This document shows positions 1 to 6,040 of a stretch of 11,071 bases of DNA, one piece after another. The notes below the pieces were generated by a model. The model saw nothing but the letters and a program-made list of their open reading frames with translations, did not search any database and was not told where the DNA came from. The stretch is taken from contig CAYMRR010000013.1 in assembly GCA_964393005.1 (NCBI GenBank), positions 1 through 11,071 of the forward strand, in the 5' to 3' direction. Position 1 is the first letter of the stretch. Each line of letters begins with the position of its first letter. Both the position numbers and the translations under genes were made by a program. This DNA comes from UBA5272 sp964393005 (GTDB taxonomy: Bacteria; Patescibacteriota; Minisyncoccia; Phycocordibacterales; UBA5272).

Positions 1-70
1 TGGTAGCTCAGCTGGTTAGAGCACCGCCCTGTCACGGCGGGGGTCGTGGGTTCGAATCCCATTCACTGCG
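1..70 (+). tRNA. tRNA-Asp (GTC), 5' end cut by the window
   Basis: The cloverleaf is readable. The last three acceptor bases are at 1-3, the D arm at 6-22, and the anticodon stem CCGCC/GGCGG at 24-28 and 36-40. The anticodon GTC is at 31-33. The T arm GTGGG/CCCAT is at 46-50 and 58-62 with loop TTCGAAT, and the 3' acceptor strand is at 63-69. The discriminator is G70, as usual for tRNA-Asp. The first four bases lie outside the window; pairing predicts GCAG. CCA is not encoded, since C71 A72 A73 follow, so a CCA-adding enzyme would be needed. The gene sits 20 nt upstream of aspS with no visible promoter between them, so the two are probably cotranscribed. Confidence 0.93.
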
Positions 71-90
71 CAAAAAGAAAGCAAAAAAGT

Positions 91-1506
91 ATGAGAACTT
101 TAATAAAAAATTTAAAAGAGCATATTGGTGAGGAAGTTTTAGTAAAAGGCTGGATAGATGTAAGAAGAGATCAGGGTAAACTTATTTTCTTAGATATACG
201 AGATTTTTCAGCCAAAGCTCAAGCTGTAGTTTTGCCAGGCAATGCTGAAGCTATGGAAGTGGCAAATATTTTGCGACCAGAGTGGGTGGTAGAAGTAAAG
301 GCGAAAGTTAATGAGCGGCCAGAAAGAAATAAAAAGGAAGGAGTAGTAAATGGCGAGCTAGAGCTAGAAGTTTTGAATATTAAAGTTTTAAATGAAGCCG
401 AGACTCCAGCCTTTAATATTTCTACAGATGGTAAAGAAATAAGTGAAGAAGTAAGATTAGAAAAAAAGTATCTCGATATGCGAAGGCCTAGAATACAAGA
501 GATATTGAGAGTAAGAAGTAAAGTTCAAAACTTTTTAAGAAAAGAGTTTTTGAATAGAGATTTTGTAGAAGTAGAAACTCCAATTCTTACCAATCCTACA
601 CCAGAAGGAGCAAGAAGCTTTATAGTGCCAAGCCGGCTTTCTCCTGGAAGCTTTTATGCTTTACCTCAATCTCCTCAGCAATACAAGCAATTACTTATGA
701 GCGGGGGACTAGAAAGATATTTTCAATTTGCAAAATGTATGCGAGATGAAGATACAAGAGGTGATAGACAGCCAGAGTTTACTCAGCTAGACCTTGAAAT
801 GAGTTTTGTGACAGCCGAAGAAGTAAGAAAAGTAAATGAAGAAATTTTGATAAAAATGGTAAAAGAGCTTTTTCCAGAAAAAAGAATACAGCAAATCCCT
901 TTCCCAGTAATGACTTATAAAGAAGCTATGGAAAAGTATGGAGTAGATAGGCCAGACCTAAGAGAAGATAAAGATGATGAAAATCTTTTGGCATTTCTTT
1001 GGGTAATAGACTTTCCATTTTTTGAAAAAACAGCTAATACAGATGATCCAGAAGCAGAAGGCGAATGGACATTTACCCACAATCCATTTTCAAGACCAAA
1101 AGAAGAGCAAATGCAAGATCTTTATGAAAAGAAAAATATTGGAGAAATTATCACTCAGCAATACGATATTATTATGAATGGCTATGAGCTAGGTGGCGGA
1201 TCTATTAGAAATCATAAAGCCGAAGATCTTAAAAAAGTATTAGAAATTTTGGGTTATAGCGAAGAGAGAATAGAGAGCAATTTTGGCCATATGCTAAGAG
1301 CTTTTCGTAGTGGTACTCCACCGCATGGAGGTATAGCTTGGGGATTTGATAGGCTTATTATGATACTTATGAATGAGCCAAATATAAGAGAGGTAATAGC
1401 TTTTCCAAAAACAGGAGAAGGTAAAGATCTTTTAATTCAAACTCCGGCTCCTACAAGTGAAAAACATCTAAAAGAGCTTGGTATAGGTTTTACAAAAAAT
1501 AAATAA
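91..1506 (+). CDS. aspS: Aspartyl-tRNA synthetase, compact form lacking the GAD insertion domain
   Basis: A class IIb cytosolic synthetase that joins aspartate to tRNA-Asp, 471 aa. The ATG at 91 is chosen because an in-frame ATG at 46 lies inside the tRNA. The N-terminal OB fold (about 1-110) contains GWIDVRRDQGKLIFLDIRD and binds the anticodon. Motif 1 is near 155-175 (EVETPILTNPTPEGARSF). Motif 2 is at 215-232 (AKCMRDED...RQPEFTQ). Motif 3 is at 413-426 (GIAWGFDRLIMIL). The wording QSPQQYKQLLM and RQPEFTQLDLEMSF is bacterial-type. Bacterial AspRS is normally about 590 aa with a GAD domain of roughly 110-120 aa between the VDRPDLR and LWVIDFPFFE segments. Here those two segments (about 285-310) are joined by only some 12 residues, so the GAD domain is missing. 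The ATG has no clear Shine-Dalgarno sequence. Expression probably depends on the promoter of the preceding tRNA-Asp. Whether it also charges tRNA-Asn cannot be told from this window. Confidence 0.96.
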   Translation: MRTLIKNLKEHIGEEVLVKGWIDVRRDQGKLIFLDIRDFSAKAQAVVLPGNAEAMEVANILRPEWVVEVKAKVNERPERNKKEGVVNGELELEVLNIKVLNEAETPAFNISTDGKEISEEVRLEKKYLDMRRPRIQEILRVRSKVQNFLRKEFLNRDFVEVETPILTNPTPEGARSFIVPSRLSPGSFYALPQSPQQYKQLLMSGGLERYFQFAKCMRDEDTRGDRQPEFTQLDLEMSFVTAEEVRKVNEEILIKMVKELFPEKRIQQIPFPVMTYKEAMEKYGVDRPDLREDKDDENLLAFLWVIDFPFFEKTANTDDPEAEGEWTFTHNPFSRPKEEQMQDLYEKKNIGEIITQQYDIIMNGYELGGGSIRNHKAEDLKKVLEILGYSEERIESNFGHMLRAFRSGTPPHGGIAWGFDRLIMILMNEPNIREVIAFPKTGEGKDLLIQTPAPTSEKHLKELGIGFTKNK

Positions 1507-1515
1507 AAATTTTAA

Positions 1516-1524
1516 TGCTATAAT
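1516..1524 (+). promoter_or_regulatory. Extended -10 promoter for the VirD4-like ATPase
   Basis: TGCTATAAT is a perfect extended -10 element (TGn plus TATAAT at 1519-1524). No good -35 is present at normal spacing. The expected start of transcription is near 1531, leaving about 8 nt before the ATG at 1539. The mRNA would therefore be nearly leaderless. The identical nine bases recur at 3542-3550. Confidence 0.6.
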
Positions 1525-1538
1525 ATTATTAGAATATT

Positions 1539-3344
1539 ATGGCAGAAGAAGCTAAAGAAGAAATAAAAAAAGAATATATAGCTGATGGAGAAAGGATAAC
1601 CTATATGGGTAGTATAGACTATCGTAATAAGATGGTCCGCTTTGGTATAAAAGCAAAAGATAGAAACAAGCATACCTATATTATCGGAAAAAGTGGTATG
1701 GGAAAGTCTACTCTACTTGAAAATATGGCTATACAAGACTTGCAAAATGGTGAAGGTCTTGCTTTTATTGATCCGCATGGCTCTGCTGCTGAAAAGCTTT
1801 TAGATTTTGTGCCAGAACATAGGAAAAAAGATGTTATTTATTTTGCACCATTTGATACAGAATATCCAGTAGCTTTAAATGTTTTAGAAAAAGTAGATAT
1901 TAGTAAAAGGCATTTGGTAGCCAATGGCCTTATGGCATCTTTTAAAAAAGTATTTGGTGAAGAAAAGTTTTCTGACAGAATGCAATACATTTTAGAAAAT
2001 ATTATTCTTTCTTTACTTGAAACAGAAGGCGAAACTCTTATGGGTATAAACAGAATGCTTAGTGATAAAGATTATCGCCGTAAAATAGTAAACAATATTC
2101 AAGATCCTTCGGTAAAATCTTTTTGGACAGAAGAGTTTGCTAAAGCAGGAGAAAGATATCAGCAAGAAGCAGCTCCAGCTATACAAAACAAAATTGGCCA
2201 ATTTGCTTCCAATCCTTTAATAAGAAATATTATAGGCCAAAAGAAAACTAGCTTTGACATTCGTGAAGTTATGGACAATAGAAAGATTTTGATTATCAAT
2301 CTTTCAAAAGGTAAAACAGGAGAAGGAAATGCTAATTTGCTCGGATCGCTTCTTATCACTAAAATATATTTGGCAGCTATGAGTCGTGCCGATGTCGACC
2401 CTTATAAAGTGCAAGAATTGCCTCCATTTTATTTTTATATAGATGAGTTTCAAAACTTTGTAAACGACAGCTTTACCAGTATTCTTTCTGAAGCTAGAAA
2501 GTATCAGCTTGCTCTTACTGTAGCTCATCAGTATATAGATCAAATGACTACCGATGTAAAATCTGCCGTATTTGGAAATGTAGGGACTATGGTCACATTT
2601 CGAGTAGGGGCTACAGATGCACAAGTTTTTGAAAAAGAGTTTGCTCCTGTCTTTTCTGCAGACAATATTGTCAATCTTTCTGCTTTTCAAATGTATCTTC
2701 GGCTTATGATAGATTCTGTAGGATCAAAGCCATTTTCTGCTGTAGGATTAAAGCCAATAGAGAGGCCAGCTATATCTTATAGTCAAGAAATAATAGAATA
2801 TTCTAGAAAGACATATGGTAAAACTAGAGAAGAAGTAGAAAAAGAAGTAGCCGAATGGTATACCCCAGTTGCTAAAGAAGCATTTGCTACTACAGAAAAT
2901 ACTAATATTAAAAGAAATACAAATAGAAGAGATTTTAATACTAGTAGAGAAAATACAAATTTTACTCCAGCCGAAAGGCCGGCAAGACAAATAAGAGAAG
3001 CAAGGCAAGAAATTAAAGAAATAAGTAAAGAAGCAGAGAATAGTAAAAGAAGAAGTAGAAGTAAAAGAGAAAAAGATATAGACAATGCATCTTTGGTAAA
3101 AATAAGAAAAGAAGAAAATAATTTTAAAGAAGAGTTAAATAAAAACAATACATCTCTTAAAGATGCTATAGCTCTTGCTATGAATACAGAAAAAAGAGAA
3201 ACCAGCATTAAAGAGTATGAAAAAAAAGAAATACTAAAAATAGAAGAAAAAGGGGAGACAGAAAAAGTAAAATTAAAGAAAATTGAAGAAAATATAAATG
3301 AAATACCAGAAAAAGTCTTAAGAGATTTGGTAGACGAAGAATAA
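1539..3344 (+). CDS. VirD4/TraG-like (HerA-FtsK superfamily) ATPase with charged C-terminal tail
   Basis: A 601-aa RecA-fold DNA-pump-type ATPase. The Walker A motif GKSGMGKST is at 50-58 and is followed by FIDPHGS near 77-82, typical of VirD4/TraG coupling proteins and HerA-like helicases. The Walker B motif is FYFYIDEF at 297-304. The segment EARKYQLALTVAHQYIDQM (318-336) resembles the TraG/VirD4 region that follows Walker B. The ATPase core ends near 405. From about 425 to 601 the protein is rich in Glu, Lys, Arg and Asn and is probably disordered or coiled coil. There is no transmembrane segment, unlike true conjugative coupling proteins, and no relaxase or other secretion gene lies nearby. 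A DNA-motor role is therefore family-level inference and the substrate is unknown. The start is supported by a -10 element only 14 nt upstream. No terminator is seen before the tRNA-Glu promoter. Confidence 0.85.
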   Translation: MAEEAKEEIKKEYIADGERITYMGSIDYRNKMVRFGIKAKDRNKHTYIIGKSGMGKSTLLENMAIQDLQNGEGLAFIDPHGSAAEKLLDFVPEHRKKDVIYFAPFDTEYPVALNVLEKVDISKRHLVANGLMASFKKVFGEEKFSDRMQYILENIILSLLETEGETLMGINRMLSDKDYRRKIVNNIQDPSVKSFWTEEFAKAGERYQQEAAPAIQNKIGQFASNPLIRNIIGQKKTSFDIREVMDNRKILIINLSKGKTGEGNANLLGSLLITKIYLAAMSRADVDPYKVQELPPFYFYIDEFQNFVNDSFTSILSEARKYQLALTVAHQYIDQMTTDVKSAVFGNVGTMVTFRVGATDAQVFEKEFAPVFSADNIVNLSAFQMYLRLMIDSVGSKPFSAVGLKPIERPAISYSQEIIEYSRKTYGKTREEVEKEVAEWYTPVAKEAFATTENTNIKRNTNRRDFNTSRENTNFTPAERPARQIREARQEIKEISKEAENSKRRSRSKREKDIDNASLVKIRKEENNFKEELNKNNTSLKDAIALAMNTEKRETSIKEYEKKEILKIEEKGETEKVKLKKIEENINEIPEKVLRDLVDEE

Positions 3345-3345
3345 T

Positions 3346-3374
3346 TTGGAAAGTTTCTTATTTTGTGTTATAAT
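3346..3374 (+). promoter_or_regulatory. Promoter of tRNA-Glu
   Basis: The -35 element TTGGAA (3346-3351) and the -10 element TATAAT (3369-3374) are separated by 17 bp, with an extended -10 TG at 3366-3367. The expected transcription start is near 3381. It begins directly after the stop codon of the upstream ATPase gene. Confidence 0.75.
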
Positions 3375-3379
3375 TTTTC

Positions 3380-3416
3380 TCTAAACAATACATTCTTTTT
3401 GAATGTAGAGTTTAGA
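3380..3416 (+). promoter_or_regulatory. Hairpin in the 5' leader of pre-tRNA-Glu
   Basis: TCTAAAC (3380-3386) pairs with GTTTAGA (3410-3416), and TACATTC (3389-3395) with GAATGTA (3401-3407). A symmetric 2x2 internal loop (AA/GA) separates the two 7-bp helices and the apical loop is TTTTT. The stem begins at the predicted transcription start and ends two bases before the tRNA. No U-tract follows, so it is not an intrinsic terminator. It may guide RNase P processing or protect the 5' end, but the function is unknown. Confidence 0.6.
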
Positions 3417-3418
3417 AT

Positions 3419-3490
3419 GGCCTTATCGTCTAACGGTTAGGACACATCCCTTTCACGGATGAAATCGGGGTTCGATTCCCCGTAAGGTCA
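3419..3490 (+). tRNA. tRNA-Glu (TTC)
   Basis: A complete 72-nt cloverleaf. The acceptor stem GGCCTTA/TAAGGTC is at 3419-3425 and 3483-3489, with one G-U pair. The anticodon stem CATCC/GGATG is at 3445-3449 and 3457-3461, and the anticodon TTC is at 3452-3454. The T stem CGGGG/CCCCG is at 3466-3470 and 3478-3482 with loop TTCGATT. The discriminator is A3490. CCA is not encoded. It has its own promoter and an unusual structured leader. No terminator is visible between it and the next gene. Confidence 0.97.
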
Positions 3491-3521
3491 CAAAATATCC
3501 ACTTTTTAAGCTAAAAAACTG

Positions 3522-3550
3522 TTTTATTATAAAAGCCTTTATGCTATAAT
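3522..3550 (+). promoter_or_regulatory. Promoter of the MliC-META gene, with an inverted repeat over the -10
   Basis: The extended -10 TGCTATAAT (3542-3550) is preceded at 17-bp spacing by a weak -35, TTTTAT (3522-3527). The expected start is near 3557, giving a leader of about 73 nt, the longest in the window. CTTTAT (3537-3542) and ATAAAG (3549-3554) form an inverted repeat around the -10. A 12-bp palindrome, ACTTTTAAAAGT, lies in the leader at 3607-3618. Either could be a regulator site, but both are A+T-rich and could arise by chance. Confidence 0.55.
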
Positions 3551-3629
3551 AAAGCTAACTTTAATTTAATAATTATAAGTTTATTAACAGTTTAATATAA
3601 GTAAAAACTTTTAAAAGTAAAATATTAAT

Positions 3630-4349
3630 ATGAAAAAGAATTATATTTGGATAGCAATTTTAGCTGTTTTACTTGTAGTGGCTATAGTCTTTATTAATAA
3701 AGGAGACAAAAAACCTACAAGTGTAGAAGCTAATGTTGTTACAGCTCTATATACAAATGATTTGTATACTGTAGAGGCATTGTTTGATAACGATGAAGAT
3801 ACTGTAACTTTCACTGAAGAATCACTAGGTACTGTGACTCTTCCTCGTGCAATTTCTGCAAGTGGAGCAAGATATGCTAATGAAGATGAAAGCATTGTCT
3901 TCTGGGAGCATCAAGGAGAACTCACTATTACTAGTGGAGAAGAAGATGTATTCGTCGGAGTTTTAGTAAAAGTAGATGGCGAAGATGTGCAATCTTCATA
4001 TTTAATGACTAGCGATCATCCTATTTTAGGATCTTGGGTATGGCAAAGCGCTGTTACTTCAGAAGATGTAGAAATTGTTCCTACTAAAGTAGAAGCTTTT
4101 GTACTTACTTTCGAAGAAGATGGATCAGTACATAGTACTACAGATTGTAACAACCTTATGGGACAATATGAAGTAGTATCTGATACCAATCTTGCTTTTG
4201 GTAATTTAGCTAGCACCCAAATGTTTTGTGATGGAGCTGAAGAAGATGCTTATGTAGCAGAACTTATAAAAGTAGTTACTTATGAAGTAGAAGGAGATAC
4301 TCTTACTCTTGGTACAGCTGGTGGAGTTATGACTTTTGTAAAAGAATAA
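3630..4349 (+). CDS. Membrane-anchored MliC-META domain protein
   Basis: A 239-aa protein with an N-terminal hydrophobic segment (about 5-22) and an outward-facing remainder. There is no lipobox cysteine, so it is a signal anchor rather than a lipoprotein. Residues about 42-100 resemble the MliC fold (lysozyme-inhibitor type), with the hallmark LPRAISASGARYANEDESIVFW. Residues about 129-239 form a META (HslJ-like) domain: GSWVWQS at the start, LTFEEDGSVHSTTDCNNLMGQY in the middle, and NLASTQMFC. Cysteines 173 and 200 sit at the conserved META positions and could form a disulfide. The role is not known; protection against lysozyme or cell-wall enzymes is suggested by MliC homology only. The start is the first Met before the anchor, with no Shine-Dalgarno sequence. 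A strong terminator follows. The next gene encodes another anchored exoprotein but has its own promoter. Confidence 0.85.
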   Translation: MKKNYIWIAILAVLLVVAIVFINKGDKKPTSVEANVVTALYTNDLYTVEALFDNDEDTVTFTEESLGTVTLPRAISASGARYANEDESIVFWEHQGELTITSGEEDVFVGVLVKVDGEDVQSSYLMTSDHPILGSWVWQSAVTSEDVEIVPTKVEAFVLTFEEDGSVHSTTDCNNLMGQYEVVSDTNLAFGNLASTQMFCDGAEEDAYVAELIKVVTYEVEGDTLTLGTAGGVMTFVKE

Positions 4350-4370
4350 TAACTTTTAAATTTTAAATTA

Positions 4371-4408
4371 ATAAAACTCTCTAATTTTTATTAGAGAGTT
4401 TTATTTTT
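4371..4408 (+). terminator. Intrinsic terminator of the MliC-META gene
   Basis: A 14-bp perfect stem, with arms at 4371-4384 (core ACTCTCTAA) and 4391-4404 (core TTAGAGAGT). The loop is TTTTTA, and the run TTTTT at 4404-4408 follows. It lies 21 nt after the stop codon. Confidence 0.9.
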
Positions 4409-4410
4409 AT

Positions 4411-4439
4411 TTCTTTCTAAAAGTGATAAAATATATAAT
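4411..4439 (+). promoter_or_regulatory. Promoter of the four-cysteine exoprotein gene (leaderless)
   Basis: The -10 TATAAT (4434-4439) lies 8 nt before the ATG at 4448. A weak -35, TTCTTT (4411-4416), is at 17-bp spacing. Transcription would start near 4446, so the mRNA would be essentially leaderless. The region directly follows the preceding terminator. Confidence 0.6.
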
Positions 4440-4447
4440 ATAAATAT

Positions 4448-5014
4448 ATGAAAAATAAGAAAAATATAAAAGTCTTTTTATTAGTTTTTGGAATAATAGT
4501 TTTAGTTTTTTTAGCTATTTATTTTTTAGTTTTACCAAATTTTGCTAGAGAAAATAATCATCCTCTAGAAATACCAACTTCTTGGATTTTTGAAACACAA
4601 GAAGTAAAAGAAGGGGAAATGGTTTCTTTTAGATATCCAAAAGATTTTGATTCTACTTATATTAGTCCTGTAGATTGGCCACCTAGCCTATATGTTTTAG
4701 AAGATTCTCCTTATTTTTGTTTAGAAGCTGGTAGTAAAATAGAAAGAGCAGGAAGGACAGAAGAAAGAGAAATAGGCGACAAAATGTATTGCATTACAGA
4801 ATTAGAGGAAGGTGCAGCAGGAAGTATATATTCTAGTTATGCTTACAATACAGTTTTAAATAATAAAAATATTATTCTTACTTTTTCATTAAGAAAACCC
4901 CAATGTCTAAATTATGATGAGCCAAATAAGAGAGCTTGCCAGGAAGATCAAAATAATTTAGATCTCGATATTATGGTAGAAAAAATAGTTTCTACTATAG
5001 AACTTTTTAATTAA
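4448..5014 (+). CDS. Hypothetical membrane-anchored exoprotein with four cysteines
   Basis: I do not recognise a named family. The protein is 188 aa. It has a basic N-terminus (MKNKKNIK), one strong hydrophobic segment (about 9-30), and a soluble domain predicted to lie outside the membrane. The domain has four cysteines (91, 115, 153, 164), which could form two disulfides. Segments such as VSFRYPKDF (59-67) and the C-terminal DLDIMVEKIVSTIELF resemble small PsbP-like or lipoprotein-type beta domains in style, but this is only an impression. It follows the MliC-META gene, suggesting a related surface role, yet has its own near-leaderless promoter. The stop TAA overlaps the opposing trxB stop by 4 bp. 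No independent terminator is visible. Confidence 0.8.
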   Translation: MKNKKNIKVFLLVFGIIVLVFLAIYFLVLPNFARENNHPLEIPTSWIFETQEVKEGEMVSFRYPKDFDSTYISPVDWPPSLYVLEDSPYFCLEAGSKIERAGRTEEREIGDKMYCITELEEGAAGSIYSSYAYNTVLNNKNIILTFSLRKPQCLNYDEPNKRACQEDQNNLDLDIMVEKIVSTIELFN

Positions 5015-5019
5015 AAAGT
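5002..5019. repeat. 18-bp perfect palindrome over convergent stop codons
   Basis: ACTTTTTAA (5002-5010) and TTAAAAAGT (5011-5019) form a perfect palindrome. Its centre contains the stop codons of both convergent genes: TAA at 5012-5014 on the + strand and TAA at 5013-5011 on the - strand. As RNA it could fold into a weak A-U hairpin in either transcript. Neither side has a good U-tract after the stem, so it is at best a poor bidirectional terminator. Confidence 0.7.
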
Positions 5020-5976
5020 CTGAAGAGCTTTATAAATATCTTCAAGAGCATTTATAGCTTGTCCGCTAGCTATATTGTTTTGGTTGTATAAAATGTTAGT
5101 ACAATCTCCAGCTGCCCATATCATATAGTCTTTGGAAGCTTTATTTGTCCAAGGATCTATTTTTACTTTATTTTCTTCATTTAATTCTACTAGATTTTTC
5201 ACCCAATCTATAGCTGGAATTTGCCCTATTTCGACAAAAATACCCTCTCCTAGCAGTTTAATTTCCTTTCCTGACTCTTTCTCTACATAAGTAAGTCCAG
5301 AGACAAATACATCACCATGTATCTCTTTTATAGTAATATCTTTTATTAGTTTAAATTTAGGGTTTTCTTTCAGTTTTTCTACTATTATTTTCTCTGCTCT
5401 AGGATAGCTTCTTGAAAGTAAAGTCACACTTTTGCAATAAGCAAGTAGCTGAGCCGCAGATTCAAAACCAGAGTTGCCTCCACCCACCACTATTACGTCT
5501 TTATCACTAAACATAGGTCCATCACAGCTTGCACAATAAGTAAGGCCTTTGTGTTCAAATTTGTCAGCATTGGTAGCGGTAAGCTGCCTTCTATTTGACC
5601 CTGTAGTAATGAGTAAGCTTTTAGAAAACACTTCTTCTCCATCATCTAAAGTAAGCTTTACTATATTTTTCTCTTCTCCATTTTCTTCGAGAGCAAGCTT
5701 TACTATTTCAGATTTTACTACCATATTACCAGCTTTTATTTCTACAAAATTGTCTGCATATTCTTTGACATGATTTTCTAAATTTTGAGCAAGCTCCATT
5801 CCTGAAATATGTGGAGTACCTATCCAGTTTTGTATATCTTCACTTACTATAGATTGGCCACCCCATTCTTTTAAAATCAGGGCAGTTTTTAGTCTTTTTC
5901 TGGCAGCATATACAGCAGCACTGGCTCCTGCTGGACCACCACCAACTATTATTAATTCAAATATTTCTTTATTCAT
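5011..5976 (-). CDS. trxB: Thioredoxin reductase / AhpF-like NAD(P)H disulfide flavoprotein
   Basis: A cytosolic 321-aa FAD- and NAD(P)H-dependent dithiol reductase, the usual length for the low-molecular-weight family. The FAD-binding GGGPAG is at 12-17, the redox-active CASC (C148 and C151) lies in TYCASCDGP, the nucleotide-binding GGGNSG is at 165-170, and the second FAD motif AAGDC is at 288-292. Several stretches look closer to the C-terminal half of AhpF than to classic TrxB, for example TYCASCDGPMF, GEGIFVEIGQIP and AAGDCTNILYNQ. The N-terminal thioredoxin-fold domain of AhpF is absent and no ahpC lies nearby. The cofactor region reads LLSRSYPRAEK: its arginines partly match the NADPH motif HRRxxFRA, so NADPH use is plausible but unproven. 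The -10 lies only 8 nt before the ATG, implying a leaderless mRNA. It overlaps the opposing gene by 4 bp at the stop. Confidence 0.88.
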   Translation of the reverse strand: MNKEIFELIIVGGGPAGASAAVYAARKRLKTALILKEWGGQSIVSEDIQNWIGTPHISGMELAQNLENHVKEYADNFVEIKAGNMVVKSEIVKLALEENGEEKNIVKLTLDDGEEVFSKSLLITTGSNRRQLTATNADKFEHKGLTYCASCDGPMFSDKDVIVVGGGNSGFESAAQLLAYCKSVTLLSRSYPRAEKIIVEKLKENPKFKLIKDITIKEIHGDVFVSGLTYVEKESGKEIKLLGEGIFVEIGQIPAIDWVKNLVELNEENKVKIDPWTNKASKDYMIWAAGDCTNILYNQNNIASGQAINALEDIYKALQTF

Positions 5977-5984
5977 ATTAAAGC

Positions 5985-6013
5985 ATTATACAAGATTTAA
6001 ATAAAAAGTAAAA
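5985..6013 (-). promoter_or_regulatory. Promoter of trxB (leaderless)
   Basis: On the - strand the -10 TATAAT occupies 5990-5985, 8 nt before the ATG at 5976. A weak -35, TTTTAC (6013-6008), is at 17-bp spacing. The expected start, near 5978, leaves 1-2 nt of leader. The -35 overlaps the foot of the ftsZ terminator, so upstream transcription would stop just as this promoter begins. Confidence 0.6.
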
Positions 6014-6039
6014 ACCCCCATTAATTAATGGAGGTTTTT
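6010..6039 (-). terminator. Intrinsic terminator of ftsZ
   Basis: AAAAACC (6010-6016) pairs with GGTTTTT (6033-6039). After one C/A mismatch, CCATTAA (6018-6024) pairs with TTAATGG (6025-6031). On the - strand the 3' arm runs into GGTTTTTACTTTTTATTT, a good U-tract. It begins one base after the ftsZ stop codon. Confidence 0.85.
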
Positions 6040-6040
6040 C

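Noticed and set aside
16..45. P-loop-like string GVGGSGKG near the FtsZ N-terminus as a separate NTPase motif
   Set aside because: It lies exactly at the FtsZ nucleotide loop and lacks the Ser/Thr of Walker A. Coordinates here are protein-level; the bases are near 7385-7400 on the - strand.
46..90. In-frame upstream ATG for aspS, adding 15 residues
   Set aside because: It lies inside tRNA-Asp, and the residues do not belong to the OB fold.
2783..3208. 141-codon open frame on the - strand opposite the VirD4-like gene tail
   Set aside because: It is the complement of a Glu/Lys/Arg-rich coding region, giving a Leu/Ser/Phe-rich shadow with no own signals.
3491..3541. Terminator between tRNA-Glu and the MliC-META gene
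   Set aside because: Short A/T runs are present but no stable stem with a U-tract could be drawn.
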